Shown: positions 37,205 through 46,376, counted from the first letter of the stretch. The stretch: DNA of 64,000 nt from Flavobacterium lindanitolerans (GCF_002846575.1 NZ_PJND01000012.1:1-64000), one strand, 5' to 3'. Made by a program: numbers and translations. The notes: a model not told the origin generated them from the sequence alone.

Positions 37205-37955
37205 GCTGCTTTACATATTTTTATTTTTCTTCTGCCTGAATACTTTCGGACAGGACTCGCTTTCTGTTGCCAAAACGGATTCGGTTACCGTAGCTTCAAA
37301 ATTTTCTGAAAAAGATATTATTGACTCCACAAAAATAAAAGAACGTTCTTTTTCCAATTTTAAAGAAAAATACAGCGATTCCAGTTTTGATTATGAACCA
37401 AAATCCAAAGGAAAAAGCGCATGGGAACGTTTCAAGGAGTGGCTCGCCTATTGGTATAATAAAATTTTCAGCCTGGGGAATGACGAAGCTTCAATGTCTG
37501 CCGTCGAATTAATACTAAAAATACTTGCAGTCATTGTCATCCTGTTTGTAATCTACCTCATCGTAAAAGCAATTATGAATGACGAAGGACAATGGATATT
37601 TGGAAAATCGTCTGACAAGAAAGTCATCCATTATGACGAAATCGAAAAGAACCTCCATCTGGTAGATTTTGAAAAACTGATAAAAGAAGCGGTAAAATCG
37701 GGTGAAAACCGTTTGGTAATACGCTATTATTATTTGTGGCTTCTGAAAGAACTCGCTTCAAAAGAAATAATCGAGTGGGATATCGAAAAAACAAATTCTG
37801 ACTATCTCTATGAAATAAAAAACGAAAAGCTCAGAAACGACTTTGCCTATCTTTCTTACCTGTACAACTATATTTGGTATGGTGAGTTTGAGCTAGGGGA
37901 AGAAACGTTCTCCCAGGCAATACAATCGTTTGAAAAAACAATAAAAACTTTATAA
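37146..37955 (+). CDS. DUF4129-domain membrane protein
   Basis: Up to 269 residues. A hydrophobic N-terminal signal or anchor (NKLLYIFLFFFCLNTFGQ) is followed by a charged linker, a central membrane helix near residue 120 (LILKILAVIVILFVIYLIVKAI), and a cytoplasmic DUF4129 helical domain (ENRLVIRYYYLWLLKELASKEIIEWDIEKTNSDYLYEI...FAYLSYLYNYIWYGEFELGEETFSQ). The ATG at 37146 overlaps the previous gene by 59 nt. A TTG at 37197 would start directly at LNKLLYIFLF, overlap the upstream stop by only 8 nt and give a cleaner signal peptide; I regard both starts as possible. Its stop overlaps the next ATG. Confidence 0.82.
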   Translation: MMKTTPPLVKLTLSEQILNKLLYIFLFFFCLNTFGQDSLSVAKTDSVTVASKFSEKDIIDSTKIKERSFSNFKEKYSDSSFDYEPKSKGKSAWERFKEWLAYWYNKIFSLGNDEASMSAVELILKILAVIVILFVIYLIVKAIMNDEGQWIFGKSSDKKVIHYDEIEKNLHLVDFEKLIKEAVKSGENRLVIRYYYLWLLKELASKEIIEWDIEKTNSDYLYEIKNEKLRNDFAYLSYLYNYIWYGEFELGEETFSQAIQSFEKTIKTL

Positions 37956-39175
37956 TGAACAAGACTATCAAAATATATATCGTGTTTTTGGTACTGCTTT
38001 TGGTAGGCATTGTTTATATTGACGTTACCCGTCCAAAGCCCATCAACTGGACACCAACTTATGACATTAAAGACAAAATCCCTTTCGGGTTGTATGTCTT
38101 TAATGAGGAGGCTCCTGCCTTATTCGGACAAAAAGTTAATCGAATCACAGAGACTGCCTATCAATATTTTGAACCAAAATATGATTATGACAGTCTTGTA
38201 AATACATATACTATTCGTGGAACGATTCTTTCTGTTTCTGACCAATATATGATTGATGACGAATCGACACAAGAACTTTTATACTTTGCCCAACATGGCA
38301 ATAAAATTTTTATCAGTTCAAAATCATTTCCTCAAAAATTGATGGACAGCCTAAAATTTAGCTATTCTTCAAAATTTATGGGTCGGGATACTATTTTCAC
38401 TTCATTGGCCAACCCGCATTTGGGCCAGAAAAAATACGATATTTCCGTAGGTGCCGGAAATTCCTATTTTGAAAAAATTGACACTTTAAATACGACAGTA
38501 CTCGGATATCATGAAAACACCAAGGAAAAACTGGTCGATTTTATAAAAGTGCCTTATGGCAAAGGGGAATTCTATCTGCATACGCAACCTGTTGTATTCA
38601 CCAACTATCATCTTTTAAAAGACAATCATTCGGAATATGCCGCCAAGGTCTTAAGCTATACCGATGGTGAAGTATTCTGGCTTTTAAAAAATCAGTCGGG
38701 AGAAATCGTTTCAGGTTCTCCAATGCGTTATATCCTGAGTCAACCGGCATTAAAAGCGGCATGGTATATTTTCTTGCTGGGTATGATTGTTTTCTTCATA
38801 TTTAATGCAAAAAGAAAACAACGAATTGTCCCTATTATAAAACCTTTGGAAAACACTACCGTAGACTTTACAAAGACCATTGGCAACTTATATTTCCAGG
38901 AAGGAAATCACGATAACATAATTGAAAAGAAAATCATATATTTCCTCGAAAAAATAAGAAACGATTATTTGTTGGATACTACAGTTCTGGATGAAAACTT
39001 TGAAAAGAAACTCCAGCAAAAATCCGGCAAGAAAATAGAAGACATCCAAAAAGTAGTCTATCTTATCAACCAACGCAGAAAGAGTTACCATCAAAGTATT
39101 GAAAGCGACCTGATTGCCTTGAATACAGCCATAGAGAAAATTCTCGCCAAAGAAAAAAACAGTCAAGAAACATAA
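37955..39175 (+). CDS. DUF4350-domain membrane protein
   Basis: 406 residues. An N-terminal membrane anchor (KIYIVFLVLLLVGIVYIDVTRP) leads to a large extracytoplasmic region (residues about 30-265). It starts PINWTPTYDIKDKIPFGLYVFNEEAPALFGQKV, the DUF4350 pattern. A second membrane helix near residue 275 (AAWYIFLLGMIVFFIFNAKRKQRIV) and a cytoplasmic helical tail follow. DUF4350 is related in fold to GATase-like proteins, but no catalytic cysteine is visible. It lies between DUF4129 and the MoxR ATPase with overlaps or short gaps, so the block is an operon. Confidence 0.85.
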   Translation: MNKTIKIYIVFLVLLLVGIVYIDVTRPKPINWTPTYDIKDKIPFGLYVFNEEAPALFGQKVNRITETAYQYFEPKYDYDSLVNTYTIRGTILSVSDQYMIDDESTQELLYFAQHGNKIFISSKSFPQKLMDSLKFSYSSKFMGRDTIFTSLANPHLGQKKYDISVGAGNSYFEKIDTLNTTVLGYHENTKEKLVDFIKVPYGKGEFYLHTQPVVFTNYHLLKDNHSEYAAKVLSYTDGEVFWLLKNQSGEIVSGSPMRYILSQPALKAAWYIFLLGMIVFFIFNAKRKQRIVPIIKPLENTTVDFTKTIGNLYFQEGNHDNIIEKKIIYFLEKIRNDYLLDTTVLDENFEKKLQQKSGKKIEDIQKVVYLINQRRKSYHQSIESDLIALNTAIEKILAKEKNSQET

Positions 39176-39187
39176 TCCAATTACAAA

Positions 39188-40204
39188 ATGGAAGAAAATA
39201 CAGCACACAATCCGAATGTAAATCCAATTGAGAATGTAAATTTTCAATCCCGAATAGATTTGAGCCAGCTACAGGAGAGTATCGAAAAAATAAGGGCGGA
39301 AATCAGTAGCGTCATTGTAGGACAACACAAAATGATTGACCAGCTTTTGGTTGCCATTCTTTCAAACGGACATGTCCTGTTGGAAGGTGTGCCCGGAGTT
39401 GCCAAAACAATCACCGCAAAATTGGTTGCCAAAACCCTAAACATTGGTTTCAGCAGGATTCAGTTTACGCCGGATTTGATGCCGTCAGATATTTTGGGAA
39501 CTTCTGTATACGACTTAAAAAAGTCAGAATTTGAATTCAAAAAAGGGCCTGTTTTCTCCAATCTTGTCCTGATTGATGAAATTAACAGGGCTCCTGCCAA
39601 AACTCAGGCCGCTTTGTTTGAGGTTATGGAAGAGCGTCAAATTACGATGGACGGAATTACTTATGATATGGAAGCACCGTTCCTGGTAATTGCAACCCAA
39701 AACCCTATCGAACAGGAAGGAACCTACCGCCTGCCGGAAGCTCAATTGGACCGGTTCCTGTTCAAAATCAATATTGACTATCCAAAGCTGGATGAAGAAA
39801 TCCTTATCATCCAGAAAGAACACCAATTACAAAATCATGGAAAATTGGATAATATCCAAACAGTATTATCTTCAGAAGAAATCCAGAAATATCAGTCTTT
39901 GGTAAAGCAGATTATTGTTGAGCCGCAACTTTTGGAATATATCGCCAAACTGGTTATCAATACGCGTGAAAATGCTTTCCTGTATTTGGGTGCTTCGCCT
40001 CGCGCTTCTATTGCCATCTTAAACGCGGCAAAAGGATATGCCGCAATCCGCGGAAGAGATTTCGTAACGCCGGAAGACATTAAAGAAGCCGCTATTCCTG
40101 TTTTACAACATAGAGTTATCGTAACTCCGGAACGTGAAATGGAAGGCATCACCAGTATCGAAATCATCAAACAGGTCATCGAAGCCATCGAAATTCCAAG
40201 ATAA
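39188..40204 (+). CDS. MoxR-family AAA+ ATPase
   Basis: 338 residues. AAA+ motifs: Walker A is LLEGVPGVAKTITAK near residue 66, a variant in which the usual final GKT is AKT as common in MoxR. Walker B is LVLIDEINRAPAKTQAALFEVMEE, sensor 1 is FLVIATQNPIEQEGTYRLPEAQLDRFLFKI, and the C-terminal sensor 2 region is LGASPRASIAILNAAKGYAAIRGRDFVTPEDI. MoxR proteins act with DUF58 or VWA partners as chaperone-like ATPases in maturation of protein complexes. The DUF58 gene follows after 17 nt. Confidence 0.96.
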   Translation: MEENTAHNPNVNPIENVNFQSRIDLSQLQESIEKIRAEISSVIVGQHKMIDQLLVAILSNGHVLLEGVPGVAKTITAKLVAKTLNIGFSRIQFTPDLMPSDILGTSVYDLKKSEFEFKKGPVFSNLVLIDEINRAPAKTQAALFEVMEERQITMDGITYDMEAPFLVIATQNPIEQEGTYRLPEAQLDRFLFKINIDYPKLDEEILIIQKEHQLQNHGKLDNIQTVLSSEEIQKYQSLVKQIIVEPQLLEYIAKLVINTRENAFLYLGASPRASIAILNAAKGYAAIRGRDFVTPEDIKEAAIPVLQHRVIVTPEREMEGITSIEIIKQVIEAIEIPR

Positions 40205-40221
40205 TTTAAAAGTTACGTCCG

Positions 40222-41553
40222 TTGAAACTGCTTAAAAAATTATACATCAACAATTTCTTTTTTTACGCGCTGATTGGCGTGGGATTCTTGTATTGCGTTG
40301 CCTTTATTTTTCCGGCACTTTACAACGCCGCCAGCTATTTATTGCTGATACTTTTAGGCTTTCTGGCTCTTGACATACTGATTTTGTTTAGCGCCAAACA
40401 TGGAATCGAAGGCACCCGAATCGCACCCGAAAAACTGTCAAACGGAGATGAAAATCCTATTGGAGTTACAATAAGAAACTACTATACCTTCCCAATTGGC
40501 GTAAAAATCATAGACGAAATTCCGGAACAGTTTCAGATTCGCAATTTTGGAATAAAAAGAAGAATCAAGGCCTCCTCACAGGACGATATCCAATATTATC
40601 TTCGTCCGACTTCAAGAGGTGAATATGTATTTGGAAATCTGAACATTTATGTACTCTCACCGCTAAGACTCGTTTCCAGAAGGTTTACATTCAATAAAAA
40701 CCAGATGGTTCCTACTTATCCGTCGTATATTCAATTGAGAAAATATGACCTGATAGCATTTTCCAACAATTTATTCCAATATGGTGTAAAGAAAATCAGG
40801 AGAATTGGCCATACAATGGAATTTGAACAGATTAAAGAATATGTACAGGGCGATGATATCCGCACGCTGAACTGGAAAGCGACCGCCAAGAAAAATGCCT
40901 TGATGGTCAACCAATTCCAGGATGAAAAATCACAGTCTATTTATATGGCTATTGACAAGGGACGTGTCATGAAAATGCCCTTTAACGGACTCAGCCTCTT
41001 AGATTATGCCATAAATGCAACACTGGTTCTGTCCAATGTCATTTTAAAAAAGCAGGACAAGGCCGGAATGTTTACCTTTTCTAAAAAAGTAGAAAACCGC
41101 GTTGCTGCCGAAAGGCGCTCTTCGCAGATGCATCAAATTCTTGAAAATCTTTACAATGTCAAAACTGATTTCTTTGAAAGCGACTATAGCCGCTTGTATG
41201 TCGATATAAAGAAAAATATCAACCACAGAAGTTTAATCATTCTGTATACTAATTTTGAAACGCTCGACAGTTTGCACCGCCAACTTCCTTACCTGAAAGG
41301 AATTGCCAAAAACCATTTATTGGTGGTTGTATTTTTCCAAAACACAGAATTAAACGATATTATCAACTCGAAAGCAGTCACTATACAGGAAGTATATGAT
41401 AAGGTAATTGCTGAAAAATTTGCATTTGAAAAGCGACTGATTGTAAACGAACTGAAAAAATATGGAATCCACTCCGTATTGACCCAGCCTGAAAACCTGA
41501 CCTTAGATACAATTAATAAATATCTGGAGATTAAGGCAAGGGGAATCTTATGA
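40222..41553 (+). CDS. DUF58-domain protein (MoxR partner)
   Basis: 443 residues from a TTG start. Two N-terminal membrane helices (FFFYALIGVGFLYCVAFIFPALY and AASYLLLILLGFLALDILILF) are followed by a beta-rich region. The DUF58 signature GHTMEFEQIKEYVQGDDIRTLNWKATAKKNALMVNQFQDEKSQSIYMAIDKGRVM lies near residues 195-250. The signature runs into a von Willebrand A-like domain, where the MIDAS motif is altered (MAIDKGRVM). This is the last gene of the block. Its stop codon is followed by the third GACTTT repeat tract. Confidence 0.9.
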   Translation: MKLLKKLYINNFFFYALIGVGFLYCVAFIFPALYNAASYLLLILLGFLALDILILFSAKHGIEGTRIAPEKLSNGDENPIGVTIRNYYTFPIGVKIIDEIPEQFQIRNFGIKRRIKASSQDDIQYYLRPTSRGEYVFGNLNIYVLSPLRLVSRRFTFNKNQMVPTYPSYIQLRKYDLIAFSNNLFQYGVKKIRRIGHTMEFEQIKEYVQGDDIRTLNWKATAKKNALMVNQFQDEKSQSIYMAIDKGRVMKMPFNGLSLLDYAINATLVLSNVILKKQDKAGMFTFSKKVENRVAAERRSSQMHQILENLYNVKTDFFESDYSRLYVDIKKNINHRSLIILYTNFETLDSLHRQLPYLKGIAKNHLLVVVFFQNTELNDIINSKAVTIQEVYDKVIAEKFAFEKRLIVNELKKYGIHSVLTQPENLTLDTINKYLEIKARGIL

Positions 41554-41664
41554 TTTGGGATTTTTGATTTAAGATTTTTGATTTAGGACTTTCGACTTTT
41601 GACTTTCGACTTCAGAACTTTTGACTTCAGAACTTTTGACTTTAGATTTTTGATTTAGTACCTT
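41554..41664. repeat. GATTTTTGATTT/GACTTTCGAC short tandem tract, copy 3
   Basis: Near-periodic units (TTTTTGATTTAAGATTTTTG, then the shared 20-mer CGACTTTTGACTTTCGACTT at 41593-41612, then CAGAACTTTTGACTT twice). It lies between the DUF58 gene and the methyltransferase gene and overlaps nothing I would call a gene. Confidence 0.85.
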
Positions 41665-41686
41665 AGCAGCTTAGAAATCCAGAATC

Positions 41687-42472
41687 TTGAAACAAATCAC
41701 TTCAGTTCAGAATCCATTTATCAAATCGCTGGTACTGCTTCAGGAAAAATCCAAAGCACGGAAACAGACCGGAACGTTTTTAATTGAAGGCCACAGAGAA
41801 ATTGAACTGGCCCAAAAAGGCAGTTATGAAATAGAAACGATTTTATTTCTGCCTGAAATCATTTCCGAATACGACGCCAAAAAACTTTCCGGCTCTGCAG
41901 AATTGATTGAAATCAGCAAAGATGTATACCAGAAACTGGCCTACCGTGATACTACAGAAGGCATCTTGGCGGTAGCAAAATCAAAAAATCTTTCCCTTTC
42001 AGAATTGAATCTGGGTAAAAATCCATTGATTCTAATTGCTGAATCTCCTGAAAAGCCTGGAAATATTGGCGCTATGCTACGAACTGCCGATGCTGCAAAG
42101 CTGGATGCCGTAATCATTGCCAACCCAAAAAGCGATTTATATAATCCCAATATCGTACGTTCCAGCGTTGGATGCCTGTTTACAAACCAGATTGCAACGG
42201 GAACTACCGAAGAAATTATTGCTTTCCTAAAAGAAAAAAACATCAGTATTTATTGCGCTACCTTGCAGGATTCAACAGGCTATCATACTCAGAATTATAC
42301 AACCCCAACTGCATTGGTTGTAGGAACGGAAGCCACAGGATTAACACAGGAATGGCGCGACAATTCAACTCAAAACATCATTATCCCAATGCAGGGAGCC
42401 ATCGATTCGATGAATGTTTCTGTTGCAGCAGCCATCTTGATTTTTGAAGCAAAAAGACAAAGAGGATTTTAA
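41687..42472 (+). CDS. SpoU/TrmH-family RNA 2'-O-methyltransferase
   Basis: 261 residues from a TTG start. An N-terminal RNA-binding domain (KQITSVQNPFIKSLVLLQEKSKARKQTGTFLIEGHREIELAQ) is the L30e-like substrate-binding fold. The SPOUT catalytic motifs are NIVRSSVGCLF (motif 1, arginine near residue 158), ALVVGTEATGLTQEWRD (motif 2) and IIPMQGAIDSMNVSVAAAILIFE (motif 3). These form the knotted SAM site. It probably methylates a ribose in 23S rRNA or a tRNA. The exact target (RlmB-like or other) is not readable. It stands alone after the repeat tract. Confidence 0.93.
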   Translation: MKQITSVQNPFIKSLVLLQEKSKARKQTGTFLIEGHREIELAQKGSYEIETILFLPEIISEYDAKKLSGSAELIEISKDVYQKLAYRDTTEGILAVAKSKNLSLSELNLGKNPLILIAESPEKPGNIGAMLRTADAAKLDAVIIANPKSDLYNPNIVRSSVGCLFTNQIATGTTEEIIAFLKEKNISIYCATLQDSTGYHTQNYTTPTALVVGTEATGLTQEWRDNSTQNIIIPMQGAIDSMNVSVAAAILIFEAKRQRGF

Positions 42473-42485
42473 TTAATTACGAATT

Positions 42486-44012
42486 ATGAATTTTAAATTA
42501 GGTTTCTTAGCTACTTTTTTAATAAGCACCAGCATTTATGCGCAAATCACACCAACTCAAATCGACGAGGTTGTTGAAAAAACCATAAAAACATTTGATG
42601 TTCCGGGTATTGCCGTAGCTGTTGTAAAAGACGGAAAGATTGTTCATGCCAAAGGTTATGGCGTAAAGTCAATAATTACGAAGCAAAAAGTGGATGAAAA
42701 CACACTGTTCGGAATTGCCTCCAACAGTAAGGCATTTACAAGTGCTGCATTGGCAATGCTTGTAGACGAAGGCAAAATCAAATGGGATGACAAAGTCGTC
42801 AAATACCTTCCTGATTTCAAAATGTATAACGACTACGTTACCAATGAATTTACGGTTCGGGACCTGTTGACACACCGCAGTGGACTTGGACTTGGGGCAG
42901 GCGACTTGATGATATGGCCTGACGGTTCAGATTTCACAGCCGAAGACATTATCGAAAACATACAGTACCTAAAACCGGTTTCCGGATTCAGGGCAAAATA
43001 CGATTATGATAATCTTTTATACATCATTGCCGGAGAAGTAGTGCATAAGGCCAGCGGACAAACATGGAATGAATTTGTAGAAAACAGAATCATAAAACCG
43101 CTGGGCATGACCAATACGGCTTCTTCATGGGTAAGGCTAAAAGACACATCCAATGTTATTGTTCCTCACGTGCCGATTGATGGAAAACTAAAAGTCATCT
43201 CACGCTATAAAAACCAACTGTTTGACGCCGCCGCAGGTATTTATTCCAGCGTAAACGACATGAGCAAATGGGCAATTATGCAACTGAATAAGGGAAAATA
43301 TGGCAGCGGGCAGAAAATATTCTCGGAAAAAGAACATGCCGAAATGTGGACGCCACAAACATTGATGCCTAATAAACCCGTTCCTCCTTATAATTCACTT
43401 TTTAAAGCCTATGGTTTGGGCTGGCAACTAAATGATGTTAAAGGAAAAATGCAGGTTTCACATACCGGAGGTCTGGAAGGAATCGTAACCCAGGTAACCC
43501 TGATACCAGAACTTCAACTTGGAATCATTGTTTTTACCAACCAACAATCAGGAGCCGCTTTTTCAGCCATAACCAATACAATTAAAGACAGTTATCTGGG
43601 AATGGAACCTTTTGACCACGTCAAATATTTCAGTGACAGGGAAAAAGCTTCAGGAGAAAAAGCAGACAAAGTTACAGACGAAGTATGGCAAACTGTCGCA
43701 AAAAACAAAAACCAGAAAATCGACACCAAAAAGTATATTGGAACCTATAAAGACAATTGGTTTGGCGAAGTTGCCATCACTGAAAAAAAGGGAAAAATGT
43801 ATTTTGCTTCCAAACGTTCACCTCAACTTAAAGGCGAAATTTTCTTTTATAAAGACAATAATTTCGTAGTAAAATGGGACAATCGCTATTTTCATGCAGA
43901 TGCCCATATCTTCTTTGAAAAAGACAATGCAGGATTTACCATGAAGCCAATTTCTCCTGCTACAGATTTTAGCTATGATTTTCAGGACCTTAACTTTTTC
44001 AGAATAAAATAA
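42486..44012 (+). CDS. Secreted serine hydrolase, beta-lactamase/penicillin-binding class C family
   Basis: 508 residues. A signal peptide (LGFLATFLISTSIYAQ) leads to the beta-lactamase class C fold. The nucleophile motif S-N-S-K is at residues 79-82 (FGIASNSKAF), the YDN motif is near 176, and the third motif HTGG (SHTGGLEGIVTQV) is near residue 325. A C-terminal DUF3471-like beta domain (TKKYIGTYKDNWFGEVAITEKKGKMYF) follows from about residue 415. Such enzymes are peptidases or esterases of peptidoglycan-like or unknown substrates, not necessarily antibiotic hydrolases. It sits 13 nt after the methyltransferase gene. Confidence 0.93.
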   Translation: MNFKLGFLATFLISTSIYAQITPTQIDEVVEKTIKTFDVPGIAVAVVKDGKIVHAKGYGVKSIITKQKVDENTLFGIASNSKAFTSAALAMLVDEGKIKWDDKVVKYLPDFKMYNDYVTNEFTVRDLLTHRSGLGLGAGDLMIWPDGSDFTAEDIIENIQYLKPVSGFRAKYDYDNLLYIIAGEVVHKASGQTWNEFVENRIIKPLGMTNTASSWVRLKDTSNVIVPHVPIDGKLKVISRYKNQLFDAAAGIYSSVNDMSKWAIMQLNKGKYGSGQKIFSEKEHAEMWTPQTLMPNKPVPPYNSLFKAYGLGWQLNDVKGKMQVSHTGGLEGIVTQVTLIPELQLGIIVFTNQQSGAAFSAITNTIKDSYLGMEPFDHVKYFSDREKASGEKADKVTDEVWQTVAKNKNQKIDTKKYIGTYKDNWFGEVAITEKKGKMYFASKRSPQLKGEIFFYKDNNFVVKWDNRYFHADAHIFFEKDNAGFTMKPISPATDFSYDFQDLNFFRIK

Positions 44013-44045
44013 CGAAGACCTATTCAACTGTTTTTCAGAATATAG

Positions 44046-44074
44046 AAACCGCCCCATTTGGAGCGGTTTTTGCT
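44046..44074 (+). terminator. Terminator of the serine hydrolase gene
   Basis: AAACCGC (44046-44052) pairs with GCGGTTT (44063-44069). Inner C-G pairs are possible, and a T-rich stretch follows. Confidence 0.82.
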
Positions 44075-44095
44075 TTTATACAAAGAGGCAAAAAA

Positions 44096-44127
44096 ATTGC
44101 AAATTCAAAAACTTTATTTTACTTTTA
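44096..44127 (+). promoter_or_regulatory. Promoter of the RelA/SpoT gene
   Basis: ATTG (44096-44099), a 20-nt spacer and TACTTTTA (44120-44127), 29 nt before the ATG. Confidence 0.5.
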
Positions 44128-44156
44128 GTCAATAGCTAACAAACATCAGAAACGCC

Positions 44157-46376
44157 ATGGTAGAGATTGATTTAGAACAAGAGAACAAGGCAATTGCGAG
44201 GGAATACAAAGAGCTTTTACGAATCAGTTACCAAACATTGTCAGAAGATGACAAAAAACTAATCCGTAAGGCTTTTGATGTGGCTGTAGATGCCCACAAG
44301 GACCAACGCAGGAAATCTGGCGAAGCCTACATCTTCCACCCTATTGCCGTGGCTAAAATTGTAGCTTCGGAAATTGGTTTGGGCGCAACTTCTATTGCCG
44401 CAGCACTAATGCATGATGTAGTTGAAGATACCGATATTACCGTAGAAGACATTGAAAGAATGTTCAATCCGAAGATTGCAAAAATCGTTGAGGGATTGAC
44501 CAAAATAGCCCAGGTAAAAACCGATAATGAAATCTCGATGCAGGCGGAAAACTTCCGCAAAATGCTGCTCACCCTAAACGATGACGTACGCGTTATCCTT
44601 ATCAAGATTGCCGACCGTTTGCACAACATGCAAACCATGGAATCAATGGTAGATTATAAGCAGGCAAAAATCGCATCGGAAACTCTCTATATTTATGCAC
44701 CTTTGGCCCATCGCTTGGGATTATACAACATTAAAAACCAGCTGGAAGATTTAGGTTTGAAATATACAGAACCTGAAATCTATAACGACATTGTCAGCAA
44801 AATAAAAGAAACCAAAGAGCAACAGGACGAATACATCAAGTCTATTTCTGATGTATTGAAAGAATCGCTTGATGCCGAAGGAATCGACTATATCATCAAA
44901 GGCCGTCCAAAATCCATTTTCTCCATCCGGAAAAAAATGCTTGCCCAAGGTGTAAGCTTTGATGAAGTATATGATAAATTCGCTTTGAGAATTATCTATA
45001 AGGCTACTCCGAGCGAAGAAAAATTCCTTGCCTGGAAAATATATTCCATCGTAACCGACCATTATCGTCCGAGTCCGAGCCGTTTGCGCGATTGGATTTC
45101 CTCTCCAAAATCAACCGGTTACGAAGCTCTTCACATTACAGTAATGGGACCTAAAGGACGTTGGGTAGAAATTCAGGTGCGAAGCGAAAGAATGGACGAA
45201 ATTGCCGAAAAAGGCTACGCTGCACACTATAAATACAAACAGGGCGGTTCAGAAGAGCACGGTTTGGATACCTGGCTGAATCTTTTAAAAGAAGCCCTGG
45301 AAAATGCCTCCACCAATGCGGTAGACTTTGTAGAAGATTTCAAACTGAACCTCTACTCAAAGGAAATTTATGTCTTCACGCCAAAAGGAGAAATCAAGTC
45401 GCTTCCTAAAGGTGCAACATCACTGGATTTTGCCTTTAGTATTCACTCCGAAATTGGAATCAGAACACGCGGAACCAGAGTTAACGGAAAATTAGTCCCG
45501 TTGAACCATGTACTGAACAGTGGCGACCAGATTGAAGTCATTACCTCACCAAACCAAAAACCCACATCACATTGGTTGGATTATGTAACGACATCACGTG
45601 CCAAAACCAAAATCAAAAACGTTCTTAACGAGAATACAAAGAAAATTGCAGAAGACGGAAAAGAATTACTGACCCGAAAATTACGTCATTTAAAGGTCAA
45701 TATGACCGAAACGACTGTAAACGAACTGGTCAATTATTTCAAGCTGAAAACCAGCCTTGACCTTTTCTATCGTGTGGGAATTGGGGCTATTGACAACCAA
45801 CAGCTCAAAGATTTTGCTGCCCAGAAGAGCAATACGTTTATGAATTTCTTTAAGAACAAAATCAAACGTACGCCTTCAAGCAATCCGGAAACCATCAACA
45901 AACCGGAAATCAGCAATAATTACGACATGCTGGTTTTTGGAAAAGAACAGGACAAACTGGATTATAAACTGGCCACCTGCTGTAACCCGATTCCCGGAGA
46001 CGAAGTTTTTGGATTTGTAACCATCAATGAAGGAATAAAAGTCCATAAAAAAGACTGTCCCAACGCAATCAGCCTGCAATCGAACTATGCCTACAGAATC
46101 ATCAAAGCGAAATGGATTGATTCGTCACAGCAGGAATTTAAAGCCATATTGAACATTACCGGAATGGATACGCTTGGTTTGACCAACGAACTGACCAAAG
46201 TAATTTCTAACAACATGCACGTAAACATCCAGAGCATTTCGCTTAGTGGTGATGCGGGTATTTTTAACGGACAGGTTGTGGTTATCGTACAAAACAATAC
46301 CATTCTGAAAAAACTGATTGAAAACATCAAAAAGATTGATGGAATCGATAAAGTCACAAGAATTAACAAGAATTAA
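44157..46376 (+). CDS. relA: Bifunctional (p)ppGpp synthetase/hydrolase, RelA/SpoT family
   Basis: 739 residues. It controls the stringent response alarmone (p)ppGpp. Domains in order: the HD hydrolase domain (HxxHDVVEDTDIT near residue 85 and the metal-binding KIADRLHNMQTM); the synthetase domain (RPKSIFSIRKKM, YDKFALRIIY, SPKSTGYEALHITVMGPKGRWVEIQVRS); TGS (VFTPKGEIKSLPKGATSLDFAFSIHSEIG); and a zinc-finger/ACT region (CCNPIPGDEVFGFVT... and the C-terminal ACT domain). In the synthetase motif, YQSLHT of characterised enzymes reads YEALHI here. The hydrolase motifs are intact, so it is at least a hydrolase and probably bifunctional. The symbol follows common use; spoT would be as valid. Confidence 0.93.
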   Translation: MVEIDLEQENKAIAREYKELLRISYQTLSEDDKKLIRKAFDVAVDAHKDQRRKSGEAYIFHPIAVAKIVASEIGLGATSIAAALMHDVVEDTDITVEDIERMFNPKIAKIVEGLTKIAQVKTDNEISMQAENFRKMLLTLNDDVRVILIKIADRLHNMQTMESMVDYKQAKIASETLYIYAPLAHRLGLYNIKNQLEDLGLKYTEPEIYNDIVSKIKETKEQQDEYIKSISDVLKESLDAEGIDYIIKGRPKSIFSIRKKMLAQGVSFDEVYDKFALRIIYKATPSEEKFLAWKIYSIVTDHYRPSPSRLRDWISSPKSTGYEALHITVMGPKGRWVEIQVRSERMDEIAEKGYAAHYKYKQGGSEEHGLDTWLNLLKEALENASTNAVDFVEDFKLNLYSKEIYVFTPKGEIKSLPKGATSLDFAFSIHSEIGIRTRGTRVNGKLVPLNHVLNSGDQIEVITSPNQKPTSHWLDYVTTSRAKTKIKNVLNENTKKIAEDGKELLTRKLRHLKVNMTETTVNELVNYFKLKTSLDLFYRVGIGAIDNQQLKDFAAQKSNTFMNFFKNKIKRTPSSNPETINKPEISNNYDMLVFGKEQDKLDYKLATCCNPIPGDEVFGFVTINEGIKVHKKDCPNAISLQSNYAYRIIKAKWIDSSQQEFKAILNITGMDTLGLTNELTKVISNNMHVNIQSISLSGDAGIFNGQVVVIVQNNTILKKLIENIKKIDGIDKVTRINKN

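Noticed and set aside
42486..44012. A beta-lactam-resistance gene
   Set aside because: The class C motifs are also those of many peptidases and esterases; the C-terminal DUF3471-like domain and housekeeping setting favour a non-resistance hydrolase.
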